From the NCBI RefSeq assembly GCF_001577365.1, contig NZ_CP014513.1, positions 2,108,001-2,172,000 on the forward strand: a stretch of 64,000 nt of DNA, given 5' to 3'. The DNA is from Frondihabitans sp. PAMC 28766 (GTDB lineage Bacteria; Actinomycetota; Actinomycetes; Actinomycetales; Microbacteriaceae). The translations under genes were made by a program, and so were the position numbers. Below the pieces are notes generated by a model. It saw only the letters and a list, made by a program, of their open reading frames with translations, searched no databases and had not been told where the DNA came from. This document shows, in pieces, positions 32,042 to 40,450 of the stretch (positions within the stretch are counted from its first letter, which is position 1; each line of letters starts with the position of its first letter).

Positions 32042-33505
32042 TCAGTTGATGCAGGGGACCGTGGAGGCGGCCGGGGTCGCGGCCGAGCCCGAGCCGGAGG
32101 ACGAGGCCGAGCCGCCGGATCCTGCAGCCGTCGACCCCGACCCGGACCCCGAGCCGGACGACGACGAGCCGGACGACCCCGCCGACGCCGTCGACTTCGC
32201 CGACTTGCCGTCGGTGCCGAGCACCACGGTCACGTTGCTCACGCCGCTCACGGCCTCGAGGGTCGCCCCGGGCACGTACTTCGCGACCAGCGCCGCCTGG
32301 CCGGCCATCGAGGCGGGGTATTGGATGGTCGTGGCCGAGCGCGCCGATACGGTCGACGGGGCGGTGACCTTGAAGCCCGCCGTCTGCAGCGTCGAGGTGT
32401 TGGTCGCCGCGGCGCCGCTGACCCCGCTGCCGTTCAGCACGGTGACGAGGGTGCCGCCGACCGTCGCGGCGGGTGCCGCGGGGGCCGACGAGGCCGGCGT
32501 CGACTTCACGTCGAGCTTCGCGACGAACGCGGGCATCGCCGCCGTGTCGACCTGCACGATCGAGACGTACGAGCCGCCGTAGTAGATCGTCGGCGTGCCC
32601 GACACGGGGATCGTGACCGAGTTGAGGTTGCCGCCGGCGAGGTCTTTCAGCTGCGACGCGAGCGACAGGATCTTGAGGCCCGGGTCGGTCTGCACCGCGC
32701 CGCTCACTGCCTTCAGGGCTTTCTGGAGGCGCGACGGGTTGAGCAGCACCGCCGGCGAGAGGAAGTTCTTGGCTTCGGCGGTGAGGAAGTAGCGCTGGCG
32801 GATCTCACGGTCGAGGTCGCCCTCGGGCAGCCCGTGTCGCTGGCGCACGAAGGCCAGCGCCTGCTGTGCGTCGAGCGTCGAGATGCCGGCGGGCGCCTTG
32901 AAAGTCGAGTAGCTGTCGTCGACTGCGCTGGTGAGGCACACCTTGATGTCGGGCAGGGCCGCTGCGACGTCGTAGAAACCGAGAAGCGAGATGCGCACGA
33001 AGTGGTCGATGTGGAGGCCCGAGAGGTTCTCGATCGTCTTGACGAGCAACTGGGCGCCGCCCGCGTCGCCGCCCTTCTCGCTGCCGTACGCGAACGCGGC
33101 GTTGAGCTTGCCCATGCCGAAGCCGGGGATGTTCACCCACGAGTCGCGGGGGAAGGAGATGAGCGACGCCTTCGCGCCGTTCGACGGGATGTGCAGCACC
33201 ATCATCGTGTCGGTGTTGGTGCCGCCGCCGTCTTGCGTGGTGCCGAGCTGGGCGAGTTCGGCCGCCGACGCGTCGGCGGGGCGGTGGTCGTCGCCGACCA
33301 GCAGGATGTTCTGCCCGGCCGACGACGACGCGGTCGTCGACGAGGTCGGGATCGCGTCGATGTGAGTGACGTTCGACGTGAACGTGTGGTAGCTGTAGGC
33401 GGCGTAGGCCACGGCCGCGAGAAGCACGAGCACGACCACGATCGCCACGTACCGGATCACGTGCCGCGGGCGCACACGGAGCCGGCTGCGGGTCGTTTCG
33501 GACAT
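32042..33505 (-). CDS. LytR-CpsA-Psr family protein with LytR_C domain
   Basis: LCP proteins transfer lipid-linked glycopolymers (capsule, teichoic acid, arabinogalactan) to peptidoglycan. The 487-residue product has a membrane helix (YVAIVVVLVLLAAVAYAAYS), the LCP domain with NILLVGDDHR, TDTMMVLHIPS, SLISFPRDSWVNIPG (catalytic Arg region), LAFVRQRHGLPEGDLDREIR and QRYFLTA, and a C-terminal LytR_C domain starting VTVLNGSGVSGAAATNTSTL. A long Ser/Gly-rich tail follows and ends in VPCIN. ATG at 33505 is preferred to TTG at 33517. It is the expected last enzyme for the polysaccharide encoded upstream. Confidence 0.93.
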   Translation of the reverse strand: MSETTRSRLRVRPRHVIRYVAIVVVLVLLAAVAYAAYSYHTFTSNVTHIDAIPTSSTTASSSAGQNILLVGDDHRPADASAAELAQLGTTQDGGGTNTDTMMVLHIPSNGAKASLISFPRDSWVNIPGFGMGKLNAAFAYGSEKGGDAGGAQLLVKTIENLSGLHIDHFVRISLLGFYDVAAALPDIKVCLTSAVDDSYSTFKAPAGISTLDAQQALAFVRQRHGLPEGDLDREIRQRYFLTAEAKNFLSPAVLLNPSRLQKALKAVSGAVQTDPGLKILSLASQLKDLAGGNLNSVTIPVSGTPTIYYGGSYVSIVQVDTAAMPAFVAKLDVKSTPASSAPAAPAATVGGTLVTVLNGSGVSGAAATNTSTLQTAGFKVTAPSTVSARSATTIQYPASMAGQAALVAKYVPGATLEAVSGVSNVTVVLGTDGKSAKSTASAGSSGSSSSGSGSGSGSTAAGSGGSASSSGSGSAATPAASTVPCIN

Positions 33506-33635
33506 TCCGGAACCCAATCATCGGAAACAGTGGCGAACCCGAACGATACCTGAGTAACGGGGCGGATCCGGCCAAGCTCGTCCGTGCGGCCCACCGGATT
33601 TCATCCCCTGGGTGGGGGAGTGCGGGCCGTGCGGG

Positions 33636-34307
33636 CTAGACGCCCGGGAACGGTTCGGTGAGGCTCGCGAGCACAGCGTCGGCCCCGGCGTCCTGCAGCT
33701 CTTGCACGCTGTAGTGGCCGGTGGCGCAGCCGATACCCGTCGCCCCGGCCGCGTGAGCCGAGGTGATGTCGTGCGGGGTGTCGCCGACGACGAAGACCTC
33801 GTCGGGGGCGAGGTCGTGGCCGACGAGCTGCGCCGCCTTGCGGATCGCGATGCGGGTGGCCTCGTCGCGGTCGGGCGAGTCGCTGCCATAGCCGCCGAAG
33901 ACGAAGTAGCGGCCGAGGCGGCCGCGCTCCAGCTTGGTGCGGGCCGCGCCCTCCATGGCGCCCGAGATGATGCCGACGACCACGCCCGCATCCTGAAGGG
34001 TCTTCAGCGTGTCGTCGACGCCGTCGAAGACCTTGTAGCCGGGGCCCTGGATCTCGTCGGCGAGGTGCCAGAGGTAGCGAGCGTAGAGATGCGCCATCTC
34101 TTCGTCGCTCGGGTCGCGGTCGAGGTAGCCCTTGAAGGTGGCGCGGCCGACCTGCGGGTCGGTCTCGCCGGCAGAGGAGTGCTGGCCGATGTCGGCCTTC
34201 ACCCCGTAGATCTCGTCGAAGGCGTCCGTCCACGAGCGGCCTCCGGCGCCGCCGGTGTGGACGAGGGTCTCATCGATGTCGAACAGGACGGCGAGGGGCT
34301 TCTTCAC
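33636..34307 (-). CDS. HAD family hydrolase (phosphoglycolate phosphatase-like)
   Basis: The 223-residue enzyme has the HAD motifs: LFDIDETLVHTGG (motif I, nucleophile Asp), IISGAMEGAA (motif II Ser), a Lys/Arg in RTKLERGRLGRYF, and VVGDTPHDITSAHAAGA (motif IV). A helical cap lies between motifs I and II, which is subfamily IA (Gph/PGMB type). Substrate unknown. The GTG at 34307 has GGAGAG directly upstream and TAGGAC six bases further. It diverges from the phospholipase D-like gene. Confidence 0.9.
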   Translation of the reverse strand: MKKPLAVLFDIDETLVHTGGAGGRSWTDAFDEIYGVKADIGQHSSAGETDPQVGRATFKGYLDRDPSDEEMAHLYARYLWHLADEIQGPGYKVFDGVDDTLKTLQDAGVVVGIISGAMEGAARTKLERGRLGRYFVFGGYGSDSPDRDEATRIAIRKAAQLVGHDLAPDEVFVVGDTPHDITSAHAAGATGIGCATGHYSVQELQDAGADAVLASLTEPFPGV

Positions 34308-34362
34308 CTCTCCGTCCTACTCGGTCCACCCTGGGTTCAGCCCGGCTGTCGGTGGCCGGGCC

Positions 34363-34368
34363 TAGCGT
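34363..34368 (+). promoter_or_regulatory. -10 box of the phospholipase D-like gene
   Basis: TAGCGT lies six bases before the ATG at 34375. The same TAGCGT-N6-ATG occurs before 46362 and 61920. Confidence 0.5.
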
Positions 34369-34374
34369 GGGGCC

Positions 34375-35973
34375 ATGGCAGCCGACTTCTCTTCGATCAG
34401 CGATCTCATCCGCGCGCACCAGACCGAGCTGGCGCTGCCGGGGGTGCTGAGCGTCCGACCCGGTTACGCCTTCCACGAGGGGTGGATCACCGACACGCCC
34501 GCGGTGGTCGTCACCGTCACGACCACGGTTTCCGGTCTTCCTGACGAGATCGAGGGCGTGCCGGTCGACGTGCGGGTCGCGTCGCCGCGCAAGACGCTTC
34601 AGGTGCAGGATCCAGCGGCGTACGCCCGCCAGGTCGGCCCGGCTCCCGATTACGGGGCAGTGCCCGAGTTCGCTGACGAGTGGCGCGTCGACCGAGGTGC
34701 CGTGGCCCGGTTCGTGCCCCTGCAGACGATTGCCCGCCCCCTCGCCGCCAAGCCCGAGCTCGACTACACGGCGCCCGCCGGCGCCTCGCTCGCACCCGTC
34801 ACGTTGACCCCGTCGACGTCGATCACGCTCAGCGCGAGCCCCGACTCCGGGTGGCCGACGCTCTCGGCCTTCCTGACGGACACGAAGACGTCGCTCACCG
34901 TCGGCATGTACGACTTTACCTCGGCGCACGTGCTGCAGACCGTCGAGAAGGTGCTCGTCGGCAAGACGGTCACGATGGTGCTCGACCACCCGTCGAAGAA
35001 CCCCACTGCCGACCAGACCGACGAGCAGACCGTCGCCTCGCTCGTGACGGCGTTCGGCGACGACCTGTCGCAGGCGTGGGCGCTCGAGCGGATGGACCCT
35101 GAGGCCGCTGCATGGATCTTCCCCACGGCGTACCACATCAAGGTCGCCGTGCGGGATTCGTCGTCGGTCTGGGTGTCGAGCGGCAACTGGAACAACTCGA
35201 ACCAGCCTGACATCGACCCGGTGACGACCCCCGGCGACGCGACAGCGGCCCGCTCGGGCGATCGCGACTGGCACGTGGTCATCGACGATGCGGGGCTGGC
35301 GGCGACCTTCGAGGCGTTCCTGCTGAACGACCTCGCGGTGGCGTCGGCGCATGACGTGGCCGGCGCGGCGCACGCCGATGCGACCTCGGGCCCTGTCTCG
35401 GAGTTCATCGACGAGCCCGCCCTGCTGCCGCTGGCCGAGACGCCGCCGTTCGCGCAGTTCTTCGCGTCGACGGTCGTCACCGACACCACGCGCGTGACAC
35501 CGGTGCTGACACCGGATGCCGGGGTCTACGTCGGTGCCGTCACCTCTCTCATCGAGAGCGCGACGTCGACGCTGCACATGCAGTTCCAGTACATCGAGCT
35601 ACCCAAGGTGTCGTCGGTTGCGTCGGCGCCCCTCGAAGCCCTCGTGGCCGCGATCGTGGCGCGCCAGAAGGCGGGCGTCGACGTCAAGATCATCATGAGC
35701 GAGTACGAGACGGCAGGCTTCCTCGAGAAGCTGCAGGCCGCCGGCCTCGCCGTCACGACCAGCGTGAAGATCCAGAACAACGTGCACAACAAGGGCGTCG
35801 TGGTCGACGGGGCGCGAGTGCTGGTGTCGAGCCAGAACTGGTCGTCGGCCGGTGTGACGACGAATCGTGACGCCGGCGTCGTACTCGAGTCGACCGCTGC
35901 GGCACACTATTTCGACGAGATCTTCGAGCACGACTGGGAGCACCTGGCCGCGCCGACCGCCGCCATCGATTGA
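34375..35973 (+). CDS. Phospholipase D-like domain protein with two HKD motifs
   Basis: The 532-residue protein has two phosphodiesterase halves. The first ends in YHIKVAVRDSSSVWVSSGNW (HxKx4D near residue 257) and the second in HNKGVVVDGARVLVSSQNWS (near residue 474), each followed by the usual Ser-rich GN/QNW segment. An N-terminal domain of about 130 residues precedes them and has no recognised signature. No signal peptide is visible, so it is probably cytosolic. Members act on phospholipids, nucleic acids or cardiolipin; which applies here is not clear. A histidine phosphatase gene follows ten bases after the stop. Confidence 0.87.
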   Translation: MAADFSSISDLIRAHQTELALPGVLSVRPGYAFHEGWITDTPAVVVTVTTTVSGLPDEIEGVPVDVRVASPRKTLQVQDPAAYARQVGPAPDYGAVPEFADEWRVDRGAVARFVPLQTIARPLAAKPELDYTAPAGASLAPVTLTPSTSITLSASPDSGWPTLSAFLTDTKTSLTVGMYDFTSAHVLQTVEKVLVGKTVTMVLDHPSKNPTADQTDEQTVASLVTAFGDDLSQAWALERMDPEAAAWIFPTAYHIKVAVRDSSSVWVSSGNWNNSNQPDIDPVTTPGDATAARSGDRDWHVVIDDAGLAATFEAFLLNDLAVASAHDVAGAAHADATSGPVSEFIDEPALLPLAETPPFAQFFASTVVTDTTRVTPVLTPDAGVYVGAVTSLIESATSTLHMQFQYIELPKVSSVASAPLEALVAAIVARQKAGVDVKIIMSEYETAGFLEKLQAAGLAVTTSVKIQNNVHNKGVVVDGARVLVSSQNWSSAGVTTNRDAGVVLESTAAAHYFDEIFEHDWEHLAAPTAAID

Positions 35974-35983
35974 GAGCACGACC

Positions 35984-36778
35984 TTGCGACTTCTGCTGAT
36001 CCGCCACGGCCAGACCCCCGCGAACATCAAAGGCCAGCTCGACACGGCGGTGCCCGGGCTGCCGCTCAGCCCGCTCGGGCGTCGCCAGGCTGCCGCCGTC
36101 CCGGCGGGTCTCGCCGAGCGCGGGCTCGACGAGGTCGGGTCGCTGTTCGTCTCGACGCTGGTGCGCACGCAGGAGACCGCCGCGCCGCTCGCCGCCTCTC
36201 ACGGGTTGACCCCGACGGTGCTCGACGGGCTGAAGGAGATCCAGGCCGGCTCGCTCGAGATGCTGTCGGACCGCAAGTCGCAGGGCGAGTACAACGCCAC
36301 CTGCTTCGCCTGGGCCGAAGGCGACCTCGACGTGCGCATGCCAGGCGCCGAGAACGGCCACGAGTTCTTCGCCCGCTACGACGCCGCGATCTCGGCGGCT
36401 GTGGCGGCCGCCCGGCCCGTGGTCGTGATCAGCCACGGCGCCGCCATCCGCACCTGGGTGACCGGCCGCTGCATCGACGTCGAGGGCGGCTTCGCCGGCA
36501 CGCACCAGCTGCTCAACACCGGTCTCGCGCACCTCGAGAGCGTCGACGAGGGCGCTGCTGGCGCGGCTGGCGCGGCTGGCGCTGGCCCCGCGGCTCGTGG
36601 CGGCGCCGGCGTCCCGGCCGGCGCCGCGGCCGCCGCGGCCGGGGCCGGCGTTGCGGCGGGCTCCGGCTCCGGCTCGGGGCGGCGCTGGCGCCTCGTCGAG
36701 TGGCTGCGCGACCCCGTGGGCGGCGTCGCCCTCGAAGACGACCTCGCCGACGACCCCACGGGCCGCGCCACCGAGTAG
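35984..36778 (+). CDS. Histidine phosphatase family protein with Ala/Gly linker
   Basis: The 264-residue product starts MRLLLIRHGQTPANIKGQLD, the RHG catalytic motif, with LSPLGRRQA, VSTLVRTQETAAPLA and VVVISHGAAIRTW (second catalytic His). Between about residues 188 and 234 an unusual Ala/Gly/Ser linker (GAAGAAGAAGAGPAARG) separates the catalytic domain from a short tail WRLVEWLRDPVGGVALEDD. The start is TTG at 35984, ten bases after the preceding gene, giving the standard N-terminus. The linker is coded by short repeats and may vary between strains. Confidence 0.88.
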   Translation: MRLLLIRHGQTPANIKGQLDTAVPGLPLSPLGRRQAAAVPAGLAERGLDEVGSLFVSTLVRTQETAAPLAASHGLTPTVLDGLKEIQAGSLEMLSDRKSQGEYNATCFAWAEGDLDVRMPGAENGHEFFARYDAAISAAVAAARPVVVISHGAAIRTWVTGRCIDVEGGFAGTHQLLNTGLAHLESVDEGAAGAAGAAGAGPAARGGAGVPAGAAAAAAGAGVAAGSGSGSGRRWRLVEWLRDPVGGVALEDDLADDPTGRATE

Positions 36779-36835
36779 CCCCCGCCCCGCCGCGCCCGGC
36801 CTTGCCACGGTCCTGCCGCTCGGCGTTGCCCCCGC

Positions 36836-36976
36836 GCCTGCCGCGCCCGGCCTGGCCCGCGCCTGCCGCGCCCGGCCTGGCCCGCGCCTGCCGCGCCCGG
36901 CCTGGCCCGCGCCTGCCGCGCCCGGCCTGGCCCGCGCCTGCCGCGCCCCGCCTGGCCTGCGCCTGCCGCGCCCCGT
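36836..36976. repeat. 25-bp tandem repeat
   Basis: The start gcctgccgcg recurs every 25 bases at 36836, 36861, 36886, 36911, 36936 and 36961, followed by cccggcctggcccgc in most units. It opens an 837-base stretch without genes (36779-37615). Confidence 0.9.
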
Positions 36977-37176
36977 CCCTCACCCGCCTCGCCCCAGCGC
37001 TGCCTGGTGCCCGCGTAACCGGCGCCGGTACCCCTGTCGGAGCCACCACGCGTCCCTGCTTGTCTCCGCGAGCGCTCCCGAGCCCCGGACGGCACTGTGT
37101 CCGCGGACGCTGGTGGCCACGCGACCCACAGCCGGCCAGGCATCGGCGCACCGGCCAGGCCGCGGCGCAACCTGCC

Positions 37177-37325
37177 GGGCCTCGGGATTGCTGGGTGCCC
37201 GCGCAGATGCGCGGCCTCGCGCCGAACTGCCGGGCGCGCCGCGGTGCGAACGAAACCGAGGGATTGGCGGGCCTCGGCATTGCTGGGTGCCCGCGCAGAT
37301 GCGCGGCCTCGCGCCGAACTGCCGG
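37177..37325. repeat. 57-bp direct repeat, two copies 92 bases apart
   Basis: Copies lie at 37177-37233 and 37269-37325 with one mismatch. The core gtgcccgcgcagatgcgcgg followed by cctcgcgccgaactgccgg resembles a unit of the 72-bp array at 31380, suggesting one dispersed repeat family. Confidence 0.85.
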
Positions 37326-37364
37326 CCAAGGCGCGGCCGAGCGCGGCCCGATCGACACTGGGCC

Positions 37365-37492
37365 CGGGAAGGGGTATCCCTTTTTCTGACTTACAGGTCT
37401 GCCTGAATTCAGGGGCGCGTGCGCGAGTACGCGGCAGGGCGCTGAATTCAGGCGAACCTGTACAAGCCGAAAAGCAATACCCCTGCCCCGGG
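37365..37492. repeat. Large imperfect inverted repeat (about 51-base arms)
   Basis: The left arm (37365-37415) runs cccgggaaggggtatccctt to gcctgaattcag; the right arm (37441-37492) is its imperfect complement with the same perfect inner end ctgaattcaggc. A 25-base centre separates them. A piece of the outer arm recurs on the minus strand at 53481-53507. Nothing coding was seen inside; a non-autonomous mobile element or a structured RNA is possible. Confidence 0.75.
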
Positions 37493-37527
37493 ACCACGAC
37501 CCGTGCCCCGTGACCACTACCCGTGCC

Positions 37528-37560
<33 letters not shown>

Positions 37561-37615
37561 CATCCCGGGGCGGGCCGGGCGCGGCGGGGGCAGGCAGCGG
37601 GCCATACTGGAGGGG

Positions 37616-39070
37616 ATGACGACGCAGCCCTCCTTCCGCGCTGCGGCGGGCATCCGCTCGCAAGCACTGGCCCTTCTCGTGGCCGGGTGCTTCTTCATGG
37701 AGAACCTCGACTCCACGATCGTGACGACCGCGGTGCCGAGCATCGCCCGCGACCTCGGCGTCGACGCAGCCAGCGTGGGAGTGGCCATCACGGCGTACGT
37801 GATGACGGTGGCGATCCTGATCCCGGTGAGCGGCTGGCTGGCCGATCGGTTCGGCAGCCGTCGCATCCTGCTCGTCGCCATCGCGCTGTTCACGCTCTCG
37901 TCGCTCGCGTGTGCGCTCAGCCCGTCGCTGTCGGTGCTCGTGATCGCGCGCATCGTGCAGGGCATCGGGGGCGCCATGATGGTGCCCGTCGGCCGGATGA
38001 CGGTGCTGCGGGCCACATCGAAAGAGAACCTGATCCGTGCGGTTGCCGTGCTCACCTGGCCGGCGCTGGTCGCCCCGATCCTGGCGCCCTTCGTCGGCGG
38101 CCTGCTGACCACCTACCTCTCGTGGCACTGGATCTTCCTGGTCAACCTGCCCCTCGGCCTGATCGGGTTCATCGCCGCCATGCGCATCGTGCCCGGGCCC
38201 GCGGCCGTGGCCGAGGCGGCAGCGGCCACGGGGCAACCCGCGTTCCGGCCCACTCCGCCCGACTGGCTCGGCCTCTCGCTGACCTCCGCGGGCATCGCCG
38301 CGCTGGTGTGGGCGACGACGCTGCTGACCATCACGCCGATCGACGTGATGCAGGCGATCGTCTCGGGCGTCGTCGGCATCGTGCTGGTCGTGCTCGCCGT
38401 ACGGCACCTCCTGACGACATCGAAGCCTTTCGTCGATCTGCGCCTGCTGCGTGTCCACACCTACGGGGTGGCCCTCGGCGGCGGTTCGGTCTACCGGTTC
38501 GTGATCAGCGCCATCCCGTTCGTCCTGCCGCTGCTCTACCAGCGCGCCTTCGGCTGGACCCCGGTGCAGGCCGGCAGTGCCGTGCTCTTCCTCTTCGCGG
38601 GCAACCTCGGCGTCAAGCCGGCCACCACGTGGATGCTCAAGACGTTCGGCTTCAAGCGGCTGCTCGTCACGGCGCACCTCGTCGGGGTCGCCTGCCTCGT
38701 CGGCATGGGGTTCTTCCGCGCCGACACGCCCTTCGTGCTGATGGTCGTCGTGCTGATCATCTCAGGCGCCGCGCGCTCGACCGGCTTCACGGCGTACAAC
38801 ACGATCACCTACGCCGACATCGACGCCCCCAGCATGACCGGCGCGAACGTGCTCGACTCGACCGTGCAGCAGATCGCCATCGGCTCGGGCATCGCGCTCG
38901 GCGCCGTCGCGATCTCCGCCGGCCTCGCGGTGGCGTCGGCTCACCACGCGTCGGTCACCTTCGGCTATGACTTCGCGTTCGCCGTGCTTGCCCTCATCCT
39001 GCTCGTGTCGCTCGTGCCGGCCGCGCGCCTGGACCGCTCGGCCGGCGGGGCGCTGACGGGGCGTCGCTAG
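37616..39070 (+). CDS. MFS transporter, DHA2 family
   Basis: The 484-residue membrane protein has fourteen predicted helices. DSTIVTTAVPSIARDLGVDA is the typical first-helix DHA2 sequence, GWLADRFGSRRILL is the MFS motif A loop, and RIVQGIGGAMMVPVGRMTVL is the motif in helix 4-5. Members export drugs or toxic metabolites in exchange for protons. ATG at 37616 has GGAGGGG immediately upstream. The gene-free repeat region precedes it, and no regulator gene is adjacent. Confidence 0.93.
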   Translation: MTTQPSFRAAAGIRSQALALLVAGCFFMENLDSTIVTTAVPSIARDLGVDAASVGVAITAYVMTVAILIPVSGWLADRFGSRRILLVAIALFTLSSLACALSPSLSVLVIARIVQGIGGAMMVPVGRMTVLRATSKENLIRAVAVLTWPALVAPILAPFVGGLLTTYLSWHWIFLVNLPLGLIGFIAAMRIVPGPAAVAEAAAATGQPAFRPTPPDWLGLSLTSAGIAALVWATTLLTITPIDVMQAIVSGVVGIVLVVLAVRHLLTTSKPFVDLRLLRVHTYGVALGGGSVYRFVISAIPFVLPLLYQRAFGWTPVQAGSAVLFLFAGNLGVKPATTWMLKTFGFKRLLVTAHLVGVACLVGMGFFRADTPFVLMVVVLIISGAARSTGFTAYNTITYADIDAPSMTGANVLDSTVQQIAIGSGIALGAVAISAGLAVASAHHASVTFGYDFAFAVLALILLVSLVPAARLDRSAGGALTGRR

Positions 39071-39161
39071 CGCGACTCGTCGCCGACAAACGGGGCGTCG
39101 GGATCCTGCGCCGTCAGGATCCTGACCGCCTCAGGGCGCTGCCCCTTCACAGCCCAGCGCC

Positions 39162-39659
39162 TCACGTGATCGTGACGCCCGCGGCCGTCAGCACCAGCTC
39201 GACGTCGGCCGCGATCTCGGCCGCCCGGCGACCGTCGTCATAGGTCGCGTGCAGCGCCGACGGCACCTGCACGTCGAAGCCGGCGTCGGCCGCGCCGAGG
39301 CAGGACTCCTGCAGGCAGTATTCCGACTGCATGCCCACGAACACGAGCCGCTCGACGCCGGTCGCGGCGAGTTCGGCGGCGAGCGCGGGGTTCGACTCGA
39401 AGACGTCGAACGTCTGCTTCGTCACGATCCAGTCGTCCGGCCGCGGGTCGAAGAACAGCTCCCAGCCCACGGTGAGCGGCTCGTCGACGTCGCCGGGGTC
39501 GCCGTCGTTCTGCACGAAGACGATCAGGCGGCCGTCATGCCGGGCACCGTCGATCGCCGAGCGCAGCCTCGTGATCATGATCTCGGCGTTCGGCAGGGCG
39601 TCGGGGCCCTCGAGCATGTTGCGCTGGGCGTCGACCACGACGAGCGCTGCGGCGGTCAC
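39162..39659 (-). CDS. Isochorismatase-like cysteine hydrolase
   Basis: The 165-residue enzyme has ALVVVDAQRNMLEG with the catalytic Asp, DWIVTKQTFDVFESN with the catalytic Lys, and FVGMQSEYCLQESCLGAADA with the nucleophilic Cys and the usual cis-peptide segment. Members hydrolyse amides or isochorismate; the substrate is unknown. The GTG start is three bases after the stop of the YciI-like gene, so they form an operon. Confidence 0.92.
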   Translation of the reverse strand: MTAAALVVVDAQRNMLEGPDALPNAEIMITRLRSAIDGARHDGRLIVFVQNDGDPGDVDEPLTVGWELFFDPRPDDWIVTKQTFDVFESNPALAAELAATGVERLVFVGMQSEYCLQESCLGAADAGFDVQVPSALHATYDDGRRAAEIAADVELVLTAAGVTIT

Positions 39660-39662
39660 CGG

Positions 39663-40010
39663 TCACGACCGCTCGGCGAACAGCCGGACCTCGATCGGCA
39701 GTCGGGTGATCTCGGCCATCCGGGTCGCGATCGCGTGCGCACTTGCCTCGTCGGGCAGGTCGGCGACGGTGAAGCCGCCCAGCTGCTCTTCGGACGCGAG
39801 GTAGGCGCCAGGCGTCATGCCGATGGCGGTTCCGTCGGACGTGACCACCGTGGGTGGCGTCGACTGGTCGAAGCCGTTCGAGAAGACGAGTTGCCCGGCG
39901 CCGTCGAGCTCGCTCATGAGGGCGCCCATCTGTCGCATGACCGGCTCCAGGATCTCAGGGCCGGGCACTACGCCCTGCGGCTGGTACATCCCGATGAAGT
40001 AGCGAGGCAT
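39663..40010 (-). CDS. YciI/DGPF-type small protein
   Basis: The 115-residue protein starts PRYFIGMYQPQG and contains a ferredoxin-like alpha-beta fold with GQLVFSNGFDQSTPPTVV, PGAYLASEEQLGGFTVADLP and EVRLFAE. This is the pattern of the YCII/DGPF (PhnB-associated) family often found next to ECF sigma factors, although none is present here. ATG at 40010 has AGGGAG six bases upstream and is chosen over a GTG nine codons earlier. It shares an operon with the isochorismatase-like gene. Confidence 0.78.
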   Translation of the reverse strand: MPRYFIGMYQPQGVVPGPEILEPVMRQMGALMSELDGAGQLVFSNGFDQSTPPTVVTSDGTAIGMTPGAYLASEEQLGGFTVADLPDEASAHAIATRMAEITRLPIEVRLFAERS

Positions 40011-40037
40011 CGTCGTCTCCCTTGTCGATGAGTGCAC

Positions 40038-40196
40038 GCTACCCCCGGCAGAGGGTCAGCGGAAGATCCGCGTATTCATGCGGATCCCAGCGTGTTACAC
40101 GATGTTCACACGAATACCCGTTCGGGGGTGAGCGCCGGTGCACCAGACATGCCTACTGTTGCGGAAAGGTAACGATTCGCACGAAAGGGGCACGAC
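40038..40196. promoter_or_regulatory. Divergent intergenic region with dyads
   Basis: GATCCGC and GCGGATC (40065-40071, 40080-40086) form a 7-base inverted repeat, and gtgttacac with gttcacacg follows. The region separates the YciI operon from the + strand gene at 40197 and may hold an operator; no regulator can be assigned. Confidence 0.3.
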
Positions 40197-40424
40197 ATGA
40201 GCACCGTCACCAACCGTTGGACCAGGAACGCCGTCATCGCTCGTCTGGCCGCTTCCGAGGCCATCGACCACGACACCGTCTCGACCCTCCGCGAGCGCGC
40301 CGAGCGCCGTATCGAACTGCTGCGCGTGATGAGCGCCGTCGAAGAGGGCCGCATCGACCCGGACGCCGCTACGGCCCGCTTCGACGAGATCCGCGCCATC
40401 ACCGCTCTGCCGCTCAGCGCGTAG
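40197..40424 (+). CDS. 75-residue helical protein, function unknown
   Basis: The product is short, charged and predicted all-helical (NAVIARLAASEAIDHDTVST, LRERAERRIELLRVMSAVEE, GRIDPDAATARFDEIRAITA). No domain is recognised. AAAGGGG lies eight bases before the ATG. Codon use is that of the genome, and the gene stands alone between divergent and convergent neighbours. It could be a small regulator or adaptor; this is only a guess from the helical charge pattern. Confidence 0.6.
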   Translation: MSTVTNRWTRNAVIARLAASEAIDHDTVSTLRERAERRIELLRVMSAVEEGRIDPDAATARFDEIRAITALPLSA

Positions 40425-40450
40425 CGCGCCCGGCCCCGGCGGGGACTCCG

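Noticed and set aside
31184..33553. 789-codon + strand open frame across the 72-bp array and the LCP gene
   Set aside because: The array period is a multiple of three, so frames stay open by chance; the rest is antisense to a complete LCP protein.
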